NCBI GenBank assembly: GCA_001897425.1
Contig: MKSW01000022.1
Location: forward strand, 116,990 to 180,989
DNA: 64,000 nt
Origin: Actinobacteria bacterium 69-20
GTDB lineage: Bacteria > Actinomycetota > Actinomycetes > Mycobacteriales > Nakamurellaceae
Direction: 5' to 3'
Part shown: in pieces, positions 26,668 to 34,186 of the stretch
Position numbering within the stretch: the stretch's first letter is position 1
Layout: every line of letters starts with the position of its first letter
Program-made: the position numbers and the translations under genes
Notes under the pieces: model-generated
The model's input: only the letters and a program-made list of their open reading frames with translations
Told to the model about the DNA's origin: nothing
Database searches by the model: none

Positions 26668-26707
26668 TGTGAAAATCCGTCTCATGAATGGGTCGATTTG
26701 TGAAAAT
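26668..26707. promoter_or_regulatory. Direct repeats in RpiR-kinase divergent spacer
   Basis: TGTGAAAAT occurs at 26668-26676 and 26699-26707, 31 bases (three helical turns) apart, in an A/T-rich spacer. They are candidate RpiR binding sites. Confidence 0.45.
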
Positions 26708-26761
26708 GATTATCGCGTGCCGGCCCGGTGTCAATGTGTGGGCGGTATCGAAGTGATAACG

Positions 26762-27919
26762 ATGCTGATCGGTGTCGATGCGGGCGGCACCTCGACCCGC
26801 GCGGTGGCGCTCGACTCGGCCGGCCGGTGCCTCGGCGTCGGCACCGCGGGCGGGGGGAACCCGGTCTCCCGGGGGCCGGAGAGTGCGGCCGCGGCTGTCC
26901 GCGATGCGATTCTGGGGGCGCTGCCCGGGGGCGCGGGGACGCTGACCGAGGGTTCGAGCGACCCGGTCGGCCCGGCGGATGCGACCGGCCCGGCACCCGG
27001 TTCGGACGTCATGGCCGGACCCACGATCCGCGCCGAGGTGGTGCTCGCGATGGCCGGCGCGCGCGCCTTCTTCGACCGCGAGCGTGTGGTGAACCAGCTG
27101 GCGGAGATCGGGCTGGACGCCTCGATCACCGTGGAGCCGGACCTGCTGGCCACGTTCTGCTCCGGCAGCCCGGAGCCCGACGGGTACGCACTGGTCGCGG
27201 GAACCGGGGCGGCAGCGGTGCGGGTGCAGGGCGGCCGGGTGAGGGCCACCGCCGACGGGCTCGGCTGGCTGCTCGGCGACGGCGGCTCCGGGTTCTGGAT
27301 CGGCCACCGGGTGGTTCGCGCCGCGGCGGCGGCCCTGGATGGGCGCGGGCCCGAGACCCGGCTCTCGGCAATGCTTCTGGACGAGGTGGGCCTCACCGAT
27401 CGGGTCACGCGGAATGCCGCTGGCCGGCTCACGGCCCTGCAGACGTTGGTGGACCGCCTCTACCAGGAACGGCCCGTGGAGATATCGCGTTTCGCCGCGC
27501 TGGCGCTGCGGGCCGCGGATGACGGCGACCCGGTCGCGCTGTCGATCCTCGCGGGCGCGCGAGAACGACTGGCGCAGACGCTGCGCGCGGTGCACCGGCC
27601 GGAGGTGGTGGGCCCGATCGTTGTGGGCGGGGGCATCGCGCGTCGGCTGCCCGATCTCGACCGCGTGCTGCAGGCGGCCATCGGCGGCCCGGCTGGGGCT
27701 GATGTAGCTGACGTGTCCGATGTAGCTGACGTGTCCGATGTGGCCGACATATCCGATGTGGCAGACGTGTCCCATACTCCCGGGCCGGTGGTGGCCGTAC
27801 CCGACGGCGCCGTCGGCGCCGCCGTGCTGGCCCTACGGCGCGGCGGCATCGCAGTGGACCGAGCGGTTTTCGACCGCCTGACCGCGTCCGTGGACGAAGC
27901 GCGGCGGCACGCAGGCTGA
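26762..27919 (+). CDS. BadF/BadG-type sugar kinase (N-acetylglucosamine kinase-like)
   Basis: 385-residue ASKHA-fold kinase. The phosphate-1 loop is GVDAGGTSTRAVALD at the N-terminus. The block LVAGTGAAAVRV, then LGDGGSGFWIG, is typical of eukaryotic-type NagK proteins, and VVGGGIARR is the adenosine motif. It likely phosphorylates the imported amino sugar before the SIS enzyme acts. ATG 26762 fits the family start; the frame is open 31 codons earlier. A region near residues 314-337 is built from four 18-bp tandem units giving Asp/Val/Ser repeats, probably a surface loop. Confidence 0.88.
   Translation: MLIGVDAGGTSTRAVALDSAGRCLGVGTAGGGNPVSRGPESAAAAVRDAILGALPGGAGTLTEGSSDPVGPADATGPAPGSDVMAGPTIRAEVVLAMAGARAFFDRERVVNQLAEIGLDASITVEPDLLATFCSGSPEPDGYALVAGTGAAAVRVQGGRVRATADGLGWLLGDGGSGFWIGHRVVRAAAAALDGRGPETRLSAMLLDEVGLTDRVTRNAAGRLTALQTLVDRLYQERPVEISRFAALALRAADDGDPVALSILAGARERLAQTLRAVHRPEVVGPIVVGGGIARRLPDLDRVLQAAIGGPAGADVADVSDVADVSDVADISDVADVSHTPGPVVAVPDGAVGAAVLALRRGGIAVDRAVFDRLTASVDEARRHAG
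27701..27772 (+). repeat. In-frame tandem repeat, four 18-bp units
   Basis: Unit GATGTRGCHGACRTRTCC; the first two copies are identical and the last two diverged. It encodes DVADVS/DVADIS repeats in the kinase. Confidence 0.85.
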
Positions 27920-27952
27920 GCCGCCGCCGCGTCCCGCTGCGGGAGTTCGAGT

Positions 27953-27998
27953 GGGAGTCCTGCAGAGAATTCGCCCCCGGGAACTCTGCACAACTCCC
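27953..27998. terminator. Bidirectional hairpin after kinase gene
   Basis: Imperfect inverted repeat (GGGAGTCCTGCAGAG against CTCTGCACAACTCCC, 13 of 15 paired) with a 16-base loop between convergent genes. Confidence 0.55.
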
Positions 27999-28024
27999 GG
28001 TCGGCGAGAAAGGGGCCGGCGCCC

Positions 28025-28954
28025 CTACTGCCCGCGGCGGCGTAGCGCCAGGCCGGCGACCACGGCGCCACCCACCGCGCCCGCGCCGAGCACACTGGGC
28101 ACGCCGATCTTGACGGCCTTGCGGCCGGTGCGAAAATCGCGGATCCGCCAGCCGCGGCGCCGCGCTGTCGCGCGCAGCGCCGAATCCGGGTTGATGGCCA
28201 CCGCCGTGCCGACGACGGACAGCATCGGCAGATCGTTGATCGAATCCGAATAGGCGGTGCAGCGCTTGAGGTTCAGCCCCTCGCGTGCCGCGAGCCCGCG
28301 CACCGCCGCCGCCTTCGCCGGTCCGTGCAGTAGGTCGCCGACGAGCCGGCCCGTGTACACGCCGTCGCGCGTTTCGGCGACGGTGCCCAGCGCGCCGGTC
28401 AGGCCCAGCCGCCGCGCGATGATCTGCGCCAATTCCACCGGTGTAGCCGTGACCAGCCACACGCGCTGCCCAGCGTGCAAATGATTTTCAGCCAATTTCC
28501 GGGTGCCCGGGTAAATCTTGTCAACCATCAACTCGTCGTAGATCTCCTCGCCGAGGGCCACGATCTCGTCCACCCGGCGGCCTGCGACGAACGACAGGGC
28601 CACCGCCCGCGCGTCCGACGCGTCGTCCATGTCTTCGCTGCCGAGCACCCGGAACTTGACCTGCCGCCAGGCGAACCGGGCGATGTCGCCGGTGGTGAAG
28701 TACTTCCGGGCGGCGAGTCCGCGCGCGAAGTGGAAGAGTGACGCGCCCTGCATCATCGTGTTGTCGACGTCGAAGAACGCGGCCGCCGTGAGATCCGCTC
28801 CGGGCGGAAGTTCCACCGGCTCCGCGTGCGCCGCCTGGAACGCGGCCTCGGCGGACGCGTCGCCGGCGATCTGCGCGCGCGCCTGCTCCGCCGTGTGGTG
28901 CGGGGCATGCGACAGGGGAGCGGGCGTCACCCACGGAACGCTGTCCACGGTCAC
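28025..28954 (-). CDS. HAD-IB phosphatase, SerB1-like
   Basis: 309 residues. Motif I is [11 protein letters not shown] (nucleophile Asp, but DxDNT as in the SerB1 group), motif II VTATP, motif [15 protein letters not shown]1 cap residues lie between I and II. A short hydrophobic C-terminal segment ([15 protein letters not shown]) followed by Arg suggests membrane attachment. M. tuberculosis Rv0505c is the likely homologue. Phosphoserine phosphatase activity is often assumed for this group, but lysophospholipid phosphatase has also been proposed, and the adjacent order does not decide. Confidence 0.88.
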   Translation of the reverse strand: MTVDSVPWVTPAPLSHAPHHTAEQARAQIAGDASAEAAFQAAHAEPVELPPGADLTAAAFFDVDNTMMQGASLFHFARGLAARKYFTTGDIARFAWRQVKFRVLGSEDMDDASDARAVALSFVAGRRVDEIVALGEEIYDELMVDKIYPGTRKLAENHLHAGQRVWLVTATPVELAQIIARRLGLTGALGTVAETRDGVYTGRLVGDLLHGPAKAAAVRGLAAREGLNLKRCTAYSDSINDLPMLSVVGTAVAINPDSALRATARRRGWRIRDFRTGRKAVKIGVPSVLGAGAVGGAVVAGLALRRRGQ

Positions 28955-29105
28955 CTCCCCGGTCCGTCGGGCCCTTCCCGGATGAGCCTATGCGCCTGGA
29001 CCCGGCACATGCGAAAGCCGACGCGCGGGCCGAGTCGGTGCGCGAGCCACGCGAGTCGGTCGGCGCATCCCTGCCGGAATCGCACATCCAGGCCATGATG
29101 AAGGT

Positions 29106-31127
29106 GTGACGAGATTCGCCGACCCCGCTGATGCTGCCGACGGTGCTAACAGTGCCAACTGCGCCGATCTGGTGCGTGCCGCGGCGCAGCGCACCCCCGA
29201 CAGCGCCGCGCTCATCGGCGCCTGGGGCACGCGCAGCTGGGCAGAGCTGGACGCGGCCATCGACGCCGGCGTCCCCGTGTTCCGCACCGGCGCCCCGGCG
29301 TCCGATGGTGATCACCCGGCGGATCGGGTCGTGCTCGCCCTGCCGACCGGCCCGGAGCTCGCGGCGGCGCTGTTCGCTGTGTTCCGCGCGGGCCTGGTGG
29401 CCGTCCCGGTCGACCCGCTGCGGACGGACATCGCGTGGGTCGCGCAGCGGGTGGGCGCCACCCATGTCGTCACGGACGCTGTCGTGGATACCTCGGCACA
29501 GATCACAGCACAGATCACCACAGGCGCGCAGGTCGCCGCGTGGTGGGCAGGCGACACGCCGGCCGGGACGGGCGTGACAGCCGCCCATGACGCTGTTCGC
29601 GGCGGCGCGCAGTCCGGTGGGGAGGATCTTGCCCTGCTCGCGCGCGCCGCCCGGCAGGGCCCGCCCGTGATGCTCCCGCACCGTGCGCTGATCGCTGCGG
29701 CACACGCGATCTCCGGCGCCGGGCCGGTCGCGATGGGGCCCGCCGATCGGGTGCTGCAGGCGCTTCCGCTGTTCCACGTGGTGGGGCTCGTCACCGCGTT
29801 CCTGCCGGCTGCGCTCGCCGGTGCGGCCGTGGTGGTACCGGACGCGAACGGCTCCGCGACCCCGGCCGAGGCGGCGCTCGCCGCCGTGCGCACGCACCGC
29901 GTCTCGGTGCTCCCGGCCGAGCCCACGCTCTACCGGCAACTGGACCGCATCGACGGCTTCGAGCGAGCGCTGGCGACCGTGCGGCTGATGACCTCCGGAT
30001 CGTCGCCGCTCGACCCGGTGGACTTCGCGACCATCAGAACGGCCACCGGTCAGGCGGTCCGCGAGGGGTACGGAATCTCCGAGGCCGCATCCGCGGTGAC
30101 CTCGACGCTGATGTCACCGTCGGCGAAGGCGGGTTCTGTCGGCCGGGCCTACCCGGGCGTCGAAGTACGTATCCTCGGCGACAGTCCTTGGGGAGTAATG
30201 GATTCCGCGCCGAGGCCGGGCGCGGGCGCCACTGTCGCTGCCGCCGCGACTGCCGAGGCGGCCGCCGAGGCCACCCCCGAAGCCGGGACCGAGGCGGGTT
30301 CCGGAACGGCTGCCGCCGCGACCCTGGGCGGGGATGAGAACGCGCCGGGCGCCGTCATACCCGCTGCCATATCGGCAGCCCCGGCCACCAGCGAGACGCG
30401 CGAGGGGCGGGGGGCAGCGGTCCTCGACGAACTCACCGACCTCGCCGAACTGTCCGCGCCCGGCGAGGATGTCGGGCCGATCGCGATCCGCGGCGACACC
30501 CTGTTCACCGGGTACTGGCCCGACGGCCGATCCGGTCCCGATGCGGACGGCTGGTTCGTGACCGGCGACATCGGCTACTTCGACGACGCAGGCGAATTGC
30601 ACCTGGTCGACCGCGCGGAGGAGGCGATCACCGTCGCCGGATTCACCGTCTACCCGCGTGAGGTGGAGGACGCCTTGGCCCGGCATCCGCTGGTCGCCGA
30701 CGCGGCGGCGGTGGGCATGCCGGGCCGTGCCGGCGAGACGGTGGTGGCGGCGCTCGTCGCCAAGGCCGGCACGCGGCCGACTCCCGGCGACGTCGGCGAG
30801 TTCGTGGCGACGTTGCTGCCGCCGTTCAAGAGGCCGACGGACTATCGGCTGGTCGACGTGCTGCCGCGGACCGAGGTCGGCCGGCTCGACCGCGGCACGG
30901 TGCGGCGGGACTTCGCGGCGAGCCGCGGCATCGAGCTGACGCCGCCGGTGCGGTTGCGCCCGGCCGACGATCCGGATCGCGCGGCGGGGTCAGGAGTCGG
31001 GCCGGAGGCCGACCGTGACCAGGCGCCGGAGCGTGCGGCGGGCTTGAAGCGCTTGGGGCGGCGGCTCCCCGCGGCGGACAGCGGCCGAGGGCGCAGCGCC
31101 CGCGACACCGACGAGGACCTGTTCTAG
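29106..31127 (+). CDS. ANL-superfamily acyl-CoA ligase-like protein with degenerate P-loop
   Basis: 673 residues, AMP-binding fold. The C-terminal motifs are clear: GYGISEAAS (A5), DGWFVTGDIG (A7), VDRAEEAITVAGFTVYPREVE (A8), and EVGRLDRG for the A10 Lys region, where an Arg stands near the usual Lys. The phosphate loop normally reading TSGTTGxPK is replaced by LARAARQGPPVMLPHRA, so ATP use is doubtful. An Ala/Glu/Gly-rich insert of about 90 residues (about 365-455) splits the domain between A5 and A7. Two copies of the 17-bp motif lie in loops. The GTG start is used; substrate unknown. Confidence 0.8.
   Translation: MTRFADPADAADGANSANCADLVRAAAQRTPDSAALIGAWGTRSWAELDAAIDAGVPVFRTGAPASDGDHPADRVVLALPTGPELAAALFAVFRAGLVAVPVDPLRTDIAWVAQRVGATHVVTDAVVDTSAQITAQITTGAQVAAWWAGDTPAGTGVTAAHDAVRGGAQSGGEDLALLARAARQGPPVMLPHRALIAAAHAISGAGPVAMGPADRVLQALPLFHVVGLVTAFLPAALAGAAVVVPDANGSATPAEAALAAVRTHRVSVLPAEPTLYRQLDRIDGFERALATVRLMTSGSSPLDPVDFATIRTATGQAVREGYGISEAASAVTSTLMSPSAKAGSVGRAYPGVEVRILGDSPWGVMDSAPRPGAGATVAAAATAEAAAEATPEAGTEAGSGTAAAATLGGDENAPGAVIPAAISAAPATSETREGRGAAVLDELTDLAELSAPGEDVGPIAIRGDTLFTGYWPDGRSGPDADGWFVTGDIGYFDDAGELHLVDRAEEAITVAGFTVYPREVEDALARHPLVADAAAVGMPGRAGETVVAALVAKAGTRPTPGDVGEFVATLLPPFKRPTDYRLVDVLPRTEVGRLDRGTVRRDFAASRGIELTPPVRLRPADDPDRAAGSGVGPEADRDQAPERAAGLKRLGRRLPAADSGRGRSARDTDEDLF
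29586..29600 (-). repeat. Dispersed 17-bp motif copy inside ANL gene
   Basis: CATGACGCTGTTCGC matches 14 of 15 consensus bases. It encodes HDAVR right beside the place where the P-loop should be. Confidence 0.6.
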
Positions 31128-31231
31128 ACGGTTTCTGGACGGGGAAGGAGATTCGGACGCGAGGCGGTGTGCTCACGGAAAAGAGTGCACCCGGAAAGAG
31201 TGCACACGGGAAACCCGCATACGGAAAGAAG

Positions 31232-31591
31232 ATGAGTGCGATGGATCTGGCGGTCAAACGTGTCTACGACGAGCCCGCCGAAACGGACGGCTACCGGGTG
31301 CTGGTCGACCGGCTGTGGCCGCGGGGACTGTCGAAAGACCGTGCGGCACTGGATGAGTGGGTGAAAGAACTCGGCCCGTCGACCGAACTGCGGAAGTGGT
31401 TCGGGCACGACGTGGCGAAGTGGCAGGGCTTCCGGGAGAAATACCGGGCGGAGCTGGCCGGTGCCGCCGATCTGTGGCGACCGATCGTGGCGAAGGCGCG
31501 GTCGGAGAAGGTCACGCTGCTGTTCGGCGCGTCCGACAGCGACCACAACCAGGCGGTCGTGCTCCAGGAGTTCCTGCTCGAACAGCGCTGA
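31232..31591 (+). CDS. DUF488 family protein
   Basis: 119 residues. Typical DUF488 segments are KRVYDEPAETDGYRVLVDRLWPRGLSKD, WVKELGPSTELRKWFGHD and TLLFGASDSDHNQA. ATG 31232 is preceded by GGAAAG. The frame is open 21 codons up, but that part is a short direct repeat (GGAAAGAGTGCAC). Function of the family is not known. It lies between the ligase and an acyl-CoA dehydrogenase but with a 105-base gap, so co-transcription is not clear. Confidence 0.88.
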   Translation: MSAMDLAVKRVYDEPAETDGYRVLVDRLWPRGLSKDRAALDEWVKELGPSTELRKWFGHDVAKWQGFREKYRAELAGAADLWRPIVAKARSEKVTLLFGASDSDHNQAVVLQEFLLEQR

Positions 31592-31595
31592 GGGC

Positions 31596-31628
31596 GCGAA
31601 CAGCGTCATCTCCGAACCTCGTCATACC
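31596..31628 (+). repeat. Two adjacent copies of dispersed 17-bp motif
   Basis: GCGAACAGCGTCATCTC (31596-31612) is followed directly by CGAACCTCGTCATACC (31613-31628), in the spacer after the DUF488 gene. Both are slightly divergent. Confidence 0.55.
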
Positions 31629-31766
31629 CGGACATCCGATAGTCGGACGACCGAGGATGACGCACAATGGTGGTCGGCGCGGTTCCCGGCGGCGCTGATG
31701 CCAGCGGTGAACACCAGGCGGGGACCGGCTCCGAGATGACGACCGATACCCGCGAAGGAGACGGCT

Positions 31767-32939
31767 GTGCGGCTGACCCCGATCGACCGCGAACTGCCCA
31801 CCGACGAGGCACAGGACCTGATCGACCTGACGCGGCAGTTCACCGATCGCGAACTGCTGCCGCGGGCGTCGACGGCGGAGGCGGCGGGTGAGTTCCCGCG
31901 CGCGCTGATGGCGACGCTCGGCGAGATGGGGCTGCTGTCGCTGCCGTACCCCGAGGAGTACGGCGGGGGCGGGCAGCCGACGGCGGTCTACCTCCAGGTG
32001 CTCGAGGAGCTCGCGCGCGGCTGGTTGACGGTGGCGATGGGCGTGTCGGTGCACGTGCTCGCGTGCCACGGGGTGGCCGAGTTCGGCTCCGCGGCGCAAC
32101 GCGAGAAGTACCTGCCGGACATGCTGTCCGGTCGCGCCCTCGGCGCCTACTGCCTGTCCGAGCCGCACGCGGGGTCGGACCCGGCGGCGATGCGCACCCG
32201 TGCCGAGCGGCTGTCCGGGGGGCGTGGCTACGTGGTGACCGGCGAGAAGGCGTGGATCACGCACGGCCCGATCGCGGACTTCTATCTGCTGCTCGCCCGG
32301 ACCTCGGACGAGGGTGCGCACGGCATCAGCGCATTCCACGTCCCGGCGGGGGAAGCGGGCCTGTCCGCGCTGCCGGTCGAACACAAGATGGGCGTGCGCG
32401 CCTCACCGACCTCCGGCGTGCGGTTCGACGGGGTGCGGCTGCCGGCCGAGCAGCTGATCGGCCGCGAGGGCCAGGGTTTCGCCGTCGCGATGTCGGCGCT
32501 CAACACCGGTCGGCTCGGGATCGCCGCCTGCGCAGTGGGTCTCGCGCAGACGGCGCTGGACGAGGCCGTCGCCTACGCCCGGCAGCGGCACGCCTTCGGG
32601 CGGACGATCGACGCGTTCCAAGGGGTCTCGTTCCTGCTGGCGGACGCCGCCGCCCGGATCACCGCGGCCCGCCAGCTCTACCTGTACGCCGCCCGCCGCA
32701 AGGACGCCGGGCTACCGTTCGCCACCGAAGCCGCGATGGCGAAGCTGACGGCGACGGACACGGCGATGGCGGTGACGACCGACGTCGTGCAGGTGTTCGG
32801 CGGGGCGGGATACGTGGAGGATCATCCCGTGGAGCGATACATGCGGGAGGCGAAGGTGCTGCAGATCGTGGAGGGCACGAACCAGATCCAGCGGCTGGTG
32901 GTCGCACGGGCGCTGCGCGGGGCGGGGGCTCGCAAGTGA
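31767..32939 (+). CDS. Acyl-CoA dehydrogenase
   Basis: FAD enzyme that introduces the alpha-beta double bond of an acyl-CoA. 390 residues, normal length. It has YCLSEPHAGSD and AWITHG (FAD/substrate), RHAFGRTIDAFQG, and VEGTNQIQR with the catalytic Glu of the short/medium-chain type. GTG 31767 follows AAGGAG by six bases. It overlaps the glutaredoxin-like gene by GTGA. The upstream CoA-ligase-like gene may belong to the same pathway, though that ligase looks impaired. Chain-length preference is unknown. Confidence 0.93.
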   Translation: MRLTPIDRELPTDEAQDLIDLTRQFTDRELLPRASTAEAAGEFPRALMATLGEMGLLSLPYPEEYGGGGQPTAVYLQVLEELARGWLTVAMGVSVHVLACHGVAEFGSAAQREKYLPDMLSGRALGAYCLSEPHAGSDPAAMRTRAERLSGGRGYVVTGEKAWITHGPIADFYLLLARTSDEGAHGISAFHVPAGEAGLSALPVEHKMGVRASPTSGVRFDGVRLPAEQLIGREGQGFAVAMSALNTGRLGIAACAVGLAQTALDEAVAYARQRHAFGRTIDAFQGVSFLLADAAARITAARQLYLYAARRKDAGLPFATEAAMAKLTATDTAMAVTTDVVQVFGGAGYVEDHPVERYMREAKVLQIVEGTNQIQRLVVARALRGAGARK

Positions 32940-33310
32940 GCCCGGAAGCGAGTGCTGAAGCGGGCGCGGAAGTGGGCTCAGAAACGGGCTCGGGAATGGG
33001 CACGGAAGTGCGCCCGGACATGGGTCCGGCCGCGGCGCCCGAGCCGGCCCTCGGCTGGACCGGCGACCGACCACGTGTGATGCTGCTCACCCGCCCGGCC
33101 TGCCACCTGTGCGGGCCCGTCCGCGCGGTGGTCTCGGAGGTCTGCCTCGAAACCGGGGACTTCTGGGTCGAGGCCAACGTCGATGACGACGCCGAACTGC
33201 GCGCCGAGTACGGGGAACAGATTCCGGTTGTCCTGGTCGACGACCGCTTCCTCGCGTCCTTCACGGTCGATGCCGACGAGCTGCGGCGCGCATTGAAGCA
33301 CGGAGTATAA
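32936..33310 (+). CDS. Glutaredoxin-like protein (DUF836, Rv0508-like)
   Basis: 124 residues. After a repetitive Glu/Gly/Ser tail of about 45 residues (12-base-like DNA repeats) comes a small thioredoxin fold: VMLLTRPACHLCGPV with CxxC, then EANVDDDAELRAEYGEQIPVVLVD with the cis-Pro. GTG 32936 overlaps the dehydrogenase stop by four bases. In mycobacteria the homologue precedes hemA; here rex follows. It probably works in cytosolic thiol exchange, substrate unknown. Confidence 0.87.
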   Translation: MSPEASAEAGAEVGSETGSGMGTEVRPDMGPAAAPEPALGWTGDRPRVMLLTRPACHLCGPVRAVVSEVCLETGDFWVEANVDDDAELRAEYGEQIPVVLVDDRFLASFTVDADELRRALKHGV

Positions 33311-33327
33311 CTCAACCACCAGTGACT

Positions 33328-33356
33328 TTGTGCCCGGGTTCACAAATGACTACAGT
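33328..33356 (+). promoter_or_regulatory. Rex operator overlapping the rex promoter
   Basis: TTGTGCCCGGGTTCACAA (33328-33345) fits the Rex consensus TTGTGAA-N4-TTCACAA at 12 of 14 defined positions. TTGTGC (33328-33333) and TACAGT (33351-33356), 17 bases apart, form a plausible promoter covered by the site. Redox autoregulation of rex is inferred. Confidence 0.7.
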
Positions 33357-33430
33357 CATGCGTGGCGGCGGGGCAGATCACGCCGGTCGCCGCGGCCTCG
33401 TCGGGCCAATCTCCTGTAGGCGGTCGGTAA

Positions 33431-34186
33431 GTGAGCACGATAGTCGCGGACGGTGCTACTCCGGGCGAGCCCGCGCGCCTGCCCACCATAGGCGCGGCGC
33501 CGGAGCCCGGCTTACGGCTGCGCACGATCCCGGAGGCGACGGTCGCCCGGCTCACCACGTACCTGCGGGTACTGGACCGCTGCGCGCTCGTGGGCGCGGA
33601 GCTGCGTGTCGACGGCACGATCTCGTCCGATGAGCTGGCCGCATTGGTCGGCATCAACCCCGCGAAACTCCGGAAAGACCTGTCGTATCTCGGGTCTCAC
33701 GGAACCCGAGGTGTCGGCTATGACGCCGCCGCGTTGCGCTCGACGCTGCAACAGGCGCTCGGCGCGCACGAGACCTATCCGGTGGCGGTGGTCGGCGTCG
33801 GACATCTCGGCAGCGCGCTGGCGGCCTACCCGGGCTTTCCCGCCCGCGGCTTCCCCGTCCGCGCCCTGTTCGACACCGATCCGCTGAAGATCGGCCGCCC
33901 GGTCGCCGGGATCACCGTGTCCGATATCCGCGAGGCGGCCTTGGTGTGCCGCCGTGAGGATGTCGTCATCGGCGTCATCGCGACGCCGGAGCCGGCCGCG
34001 CAGCGGGTCGCGGACGTGCTGGTCGCCGCCGGCGTCCGGTCCATTCTGGGCTTCGCGCCGGGACAGCTCACGGTTCCCGCCGATGTCGAGGTGCGGCGGG
34101 TCGACCTGGCACTGGAGTTGCAACTGCTGGCATTCCACGAGATACGCCGTGGCGACGTCGCGGCTGCACGGCAGGCGGTGCCATGA
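33431..34186 (+). CDS. rex: Redox-sensing transcriptional repressor Rex
   Basis: Senses the NADH/NAD+ ratio and represses respiratory genes until NADH rises. 251 residues. N-terminal winged helix (IPEATVARLTTYLRVL, then GTISSDELAALVGINPAKLRKDLSYLG with the R-K-D-L-S core), Rossmann domain with VVGVGHLGSAL, and a C-terminal swapped helix (ELQLLAFHEIRR). GTG 33431 gives an extra 25-residue tail. It overlaps the hemD fusion by ATGA. Actinobacterial rex is usually followed by hemA-hemC-hemD; hemA and hemC are missing here. Confidence 0.95.
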   Translation: MSTIVADGATPGEPARLPTIGAAPEPGLRLRTIPEATVARLTTYLRVLDRCALVGAELRVDGTISSDELAALVGINPAKLRKDLSYLGSHGTRGVGYDAAALRSTLQQALGAHETYPVAVVGVGHLGSALAAYPGFPARGFPVRALFDTDPLKIGRPVAGITVSDIREAALVCRREDVVIGVIATPEPAAQRVADVLVAAGVRSILGFAPGQLTVPADVEVRRVDLALELQLLAFHEIRRGDVAAARQAVP

